Shown one piece after another: positions 41,312-43,749 of a stretch of DNA of 43,749 nt. The notes below the pieces were generated by a model. That model was not told the DNA's origin. It made no database searches and saw only the letters and a list, made by a program, of their open reading frames with translations. The number at the start of each line of letters is the position of its first letter. The stretch's first letter is position 1. Both the position numbers and the translations under genes were made by a program. The stretch is from CAYGFH01 sp964430295 (lineage in GTDB: Bacteria > Patescibacteriota > Microgenomatia > UBA10105 > UBA927). The stretch covers positions 1 to 43,749 of the forward strand of contig CAYSEV010000008.1 in NCBI GenBank assembly GCA_964430295.1, given 5' to 3'.

Positions 41312-42182
41312 TACGGAGCGCAGAAATATTCGGTAGTGAAGCTGCCAGTACTATACATATTCCTCCATACAGTATCTCAGGCGTCACCTGTTCCTTAAAT
41401 AGTATAATACCGAACACAATACCAAAAATAATTTCCATAAGTCCGAGAATGCCACCGACACTTGGTTCAATAGCCGTAAAACCCTTGACCACAAGAAAAA
41501 ATGCCGCAATTGTCGCTAAGGCGTGAAGTATATTACCAATCCATGGGGTTAACTCAATAGGCATCATAACTATTCTTGGGAATAGCATAACGATTACTGC
41601 GCACAAAATAAAACTGATAATAAATAAAAACGTAGTTAATTGGATAGGAGTGTATCTGTCAGAGAGTTTCTTTGTAAATACAACTTCAATACCTCCACAA
41701 AAACCAGAGAATATAGTAACGATAATAGGAATTGTGTCAGATGCATGTAATAAAACCGATCGTGAATAAATAATACCTAAGCCTGCTAACCCCAACAGAA
41801 GTGAAGTGCCCTTTATCCATGTCATTTTTTCACGAAAAAATGCAAAACCCAGCATATAGCTTGTGAGAGTTAATGAAGCATAAAATACAAGTGTGGCCGT
41901 CCCGATTGAAAGATGTGTAAAACCGAAATAGTAAAATGGTATAACGAGCGATCCCGGAATAGCATACATAAACCACCAGTGAAGTTCGGATACTGATATT
42001 TTTTTATATGATTTTGTAATAATTCCGATAGGTATAAGTATGCACAGAATAATTAGAGATCGTGTCCACCCTTGTGTAAACTCGTCAAACGAACCGCTCA
42101 TTATCTTGCTCCAAATTCCGTATGAGCCGAAAAATATAGTTGAGGCTAAAATAAGCAGAGACGATTTGAATTGTACTGTCAT
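41298..42182 (-). CDS. EamA/DMT-superfamily transporter
   Basis: 294 residues from the ATG at 42182; a TTG at 42191 is in frame, but TATAAT at 42196-42191 makes the ATG the natural leaderless start. Ten membrane helices in two halves: the first five to about residue 145 (FGSYGIWSKIMSG, YYFGFTHLSIGTATLVFYASLTLTSYMLGFAFFREKMTW) and the second with GGIEVVFTKKLSDRY and EPSVGGILGLMEIIFGIVFGIILFKEQVT. These repeats are typical of EamA drug/metabolite exporters. The substrate cannot be told. It is divergent from the TrmB-type regulator, which may control it. Confidence 0.9.
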   Translation of the reverse strand: MTVQFKSSLLILASTIFFGSYGIWSKIMSGSFDEFTQGWTRSLIILCILIPIGIITKSYKKISVSELHWWFMYAIPGSLVIPFYYFGFTHLSIGTATLVFYASLTLTSYMLGFAFFREKMTWIKGTSLLLGLAGLGIIYSRSVLLHASDTIPIIVTIFSGFCGGIEVVFTKKLSDRYTPIQLTTFLFIISFILCAVIVMLFPRIVMMPIELTPWIGNILHALATIAAFFLVVKGFTAIEPSVGGILGLMEIIFGIVFGIILFKEQVTPEILYGGICIVLAASLPNISALRIRHE

Positions 42183-42184
42183 AT

Positions 42185-42219
42185 TTGACAATTATAGGAC
42201 GATAGGCGTATAGTACAAA
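42185..42219. promoter_or_regulatory. Overlapping divergent leaderless promoters between transporter and regulator
   Basis: Plus strand: TTGACA (42185-42190), 18 nt, TATAGT (42209-42214), 6 nt, ATG at 42221. Minus strand: TTTGTA (42219-42214), 17 nt, TATAAT (42196-42191), 8 nt, ATG at 42182. The whole intergenic region is 38 bp, and the two promoters are interleaved. Confidence 0.65.
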
Positions 42220-42220
42220 C

Positions 42221-43042
42221 ATGATGTCCGATCAATCAGACATAATCTATAGATCTCTTTCTTCTTTTGGTTTATCATCTGAAGAGTCAAAAATATACCT
42301 TTATTTGCTTCAAAAATCATCACAATCAGCACTTACAATAAGTCGTGACCTCCATATGGCTCGAACACGTGTGTATCGACTTTTGGACAAACTTTCTGCA
42401 AAAGGGTTAGTGACAGAGCAACTCGATCATCTCGGACTCAAATTTCAGGCAACTGCATATACGCAACTAGAACTTCTCCTTGCTGAAAAAGAACAGCATG
42501 TGCAAACACTGCGTGCATCATTACCGTCTCTTTTTGCGCAGTTTGCTCAACTATCCGGGGCAGATACGGAAAAATCCAAAGTGTATTACCATCATGGTAT
42601 AGACGGTCTCAAGCACGTGACTTGGAATTCATTAAACGCAAAAGGCACGCTTCGAATTTATGAAAAATATGACAGTATGTCTGTTTTTTTACCACAGGAT
42701 TTTAGTGAGATAATTCGGGAAGAATTGGTGAAACGAAACATTACAACACATCAATTAACAGGAGTAAAGCATATAAAGCCGTATACCGATGTTTGTGCAC
42801 TTATGAACTATTGGCAAGTTCGCTATGTTGACCCTACATTATTGACGATGAAGTTTGAAGTGCTCATTTATAATGATGTGTATTGTATGTATCAGTACGG
42901 TACAGGAGAAGAATTCTGTGTTGAAATTCATAACAAAGAACTCGCAGGCATGCAGACACAATTATTCGATTATGTGTGGCAAACCGCAACACCAATGAAG
43001 ATCATCGGTCAGCATGGTGAGGCTAAAGTCCCTGTAAAGTAA
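42221..43042 (+). CDS. TrmB-family transcriptional regulator
   Basis: 273 residues. The N-terminal winged helix (about 8-75; GLSSEESKIYLYLLQKSSQSALTISRDLHMARTRVYRLLDKLSAKGLV) matches TrmB-type sugar regulators, with the recognition helix around ARTRVYRLLDKL. A coiled linker (LEALLAEKEQ-like, about 85-115) follows, then an effector region (about 120-270) starting SKVYYHHGIDGLKHVTWNSL, of the phospholipase D-like kind. TrmB proteins are common in archaea and in CPR bacteria and often control sugar uptake or metabolism. It may repress itself and the divergent transporter from the shared 38-bp promoter region; that is inference. Confidence 0.88.
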   Translation: MMSDQSDIIYRSLSSFGLSSEESKIYLYLLQKSSQSALTISRDLHMARTRVYRLLDKLSAKGLVTEQLDHLGLKFQATAYTQLELLLAEKEQHVQTLRASLPSLFAQFAQLSGADTEKSKVYYHHGIDGLKHVTWNSLNAKGTLRIYEKYDSMSVFLPQDFSEIIREELVKRNITTHQLTGVKHIKPYTDVCALMNYWQVRYVDPTLLTMKFEVLIYNDVYCMYQYGTGEEFCVEIHNKELAGMQTQLFDYVWQTATPMKIIGQHGEAKVPVK

Positions 43043-43058
43043 ACTATATTAATCCAAG

Positions 43059-43259
43059 TTAAATCTGCCCTTTTTGTTGGAGCCCAAGAAGCCACATGAC
43101 AGCTTCCTTTTTATAGCGTCTGTCTCCACGTGAGTTTATGCGGATTGCGGGAAGCTTTCCCCGTTTGCCCCAGCGCTTAATTGTAAGGGGAGAGACTCTC
43201 AAAATTTTTGCAACTTCACGCACTGTTAATAAATCTGGCCATTCGTCTCCCATAGACAT
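43059..43259 (-). CDS. Excisionase/MerR-like helix-turn-helix protein
   Basis: 66 residues. LLTVREVAKILRVSPLTIKRWGKRGKLPAIRINSRGDRRYKKEAVMWLL is the classic winged-HTH of the excisionase (DNA-binding domain, XisA/MerR) family: two helices of HTH, the turn G-LPAIR and a wing RGDRRYK. A GGAGG Shine-Dalgarno lies 11 nt before the ATG. Such small proteins occur in phage and integrative elements but also as stand-alone regulators. No integrase or attachment site is visible here, so mobility is not supported. It converges with the TrmB gene, 16 bp apart. Confidence 0.82.
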   Translation of the reverse strand: MSMGDEWPDLLTVREVAKILRVSPLTIKRWGKRGKLPAIRINSRGDRRYKKEAVMWLLGLQQKGQI

Positions 43260-43749
43260 AGTAGTTTCCTCCGGGGCAAAGAAATGTTTTTATATTTTTG
43301 GAGCAGTATTTGTCCCGTATATCGGGATCAATAGCAATCACAACAATACAACCACGATCAAACCTTGTCAAGAGGGATCAAACGAGAACAGTCACAACAT
43401 ATCCTACAATTGATATGTGGAAATATCATACTATGCGGCATACATATTCGATAGATATACTCATTAAAAACCTTGAAAAGATTGTATGAAAAAAAATTAC
43501 AATGGTAAAGAAATAAAAGTTGTTCAATATCATTATTTTAGACTTATAGAAAGGGTATTATGTATTTGTTTACTTTATGTTTTTCCATTACCATATTCAA
43601 AAAATGAACACAGAACGTTTCCATGGAAAACGGTAACGCGAGTTGGATGGTTTTTAAGAAAAAAACATACCAATATCGTATTCTTGCAAATCTGTGAGGG
43701 AATAATAACTATATCAATTTATATTAACTTATAGTATATTATCAAAAAT
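43260..43749. other. About 490 bp without a convincing gene
   Basis: AT-rich sequence upstream of the excisionase-like gene, running to the window edge. It contains TCCCG (43313-43317) and CGGGA (43323-43327) as a small dyad around TATAT that could be an operator. An open frame at 43486-43734 (82 codons, plus strand) has no Shine-Dalgarno, is rich in Lys, Ile, Tyr and Cys, and matches no family I know, so I do not call it a gene. Confidence 0.5.

Noticed and set aside
43059..43259. Excisionase as evidence of an integrated mobile element
   Set aside because: No integrase, attachment-site repeat or phage gene is visible, and similar HTH proteins occur as ordinary regulators.
43486..43734. 82-codon open frame near the right edge
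   Set aside because: No Shine-Dalgarno, odd composition (many Lys, Ile, Tyr, Cys) and no recognisable domain. Kept only as part of the non-coding stretch.

Overview
The window looks like chromosome from a bacterium of the Candidate Phyla Radiation (Patescibacteria), perhaps a Microgenomates-type lineage. This is an inference from gene content. The supporting genes are a standalone four-helix-bundle (S23-type) protein, a bacterial RRM protein with a glycine-rich tail, a clustered pentose phosphate pathway with a short Gnd, archaeal-type CoA enzymes, small LytR_C proteins, and surface proteins with Thr-Pro-rich linkers. The genetic code appears standard: TGA ends many genes, often in ATGA overlaps. 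One membrane gene has a lone in-frame TGA. I saw no rRNA, tRNA, CRISPR array or insertion sequence.

Region 1 (1-11.7 kb) concerns the cell surface and envelope. It starts with the 3' end of a secreted lectin-like protein. A mostly minus-strand block follows: a spermidine-synthase-like membrane protein split by TGA, a GT-C glycosyltransferase, a polytopic membrane protein with C-terminal TPRs, and two tandem SGNH hydrolases. A third SGNH hydrolase is divergent, and it converges on a paralogue of the polytopic TPR protein. Together they look like a set for building or acyl-modifying surface glycans.

Region 2 (11.7-26.8 kb) is the most unusual part: one tightly packed, probably single, transcription unit of eight genes. 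Its order is secreted Ig/thioredoxin-like protein (A1), multi-TM Cache receptor with no output domain (B1), four-PAS soluble protein, NMT1/THI5-like binding protein, Cache-HAMP protein with no kinase, CHASE4-HAMP-PAS histidine kinase, then second copies of the first two (A2, B2). A CheY-like regulator with its own promoter follows. There is no transporter and no DNA-binding output. I propose a multi-input sensory complex feeding one kinase and one receiver.

Region 3 (26.8-30.5 kb) has two small membrane proteins with LytR_C domains. They flank a NodU/CmcH-type O-carbamoyltransferase, which has a tiny membrane protein on each side, one of them DUF5989-like.

Region 4 (30.5-39.3 kb) encodes what looks like the whole pentose phosphate pathway: zwf, gnd, pgl, rpiB, rpe, tkt and tal. 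A four-helix-bundle gene, an RRM gene ending in a strong terminator, a minus-strand small protein and a conserved-looking hypothetical are interspersed.

Region 5 (39.4-43.7 kb) has an archaeal-type phosphopantetheine adenylyltransferase fused to a GTP-dependent dephospho-CoA kinase (DUF359) domain, a GalT-family transferase with a repeat-derived insertion, an EamA transporter divergent from a TrmB-type regulator, an excisionase-like HTH protein and about 490 bp without a convincing gene.

A pattern across the window: many genes that head transcription units have a -10 hexamer ending only about 6-10 nt before the ATG, implying leaderless mRNAs. Several other starts, mostly inside units, have good Shine-Dalgarno sequences.
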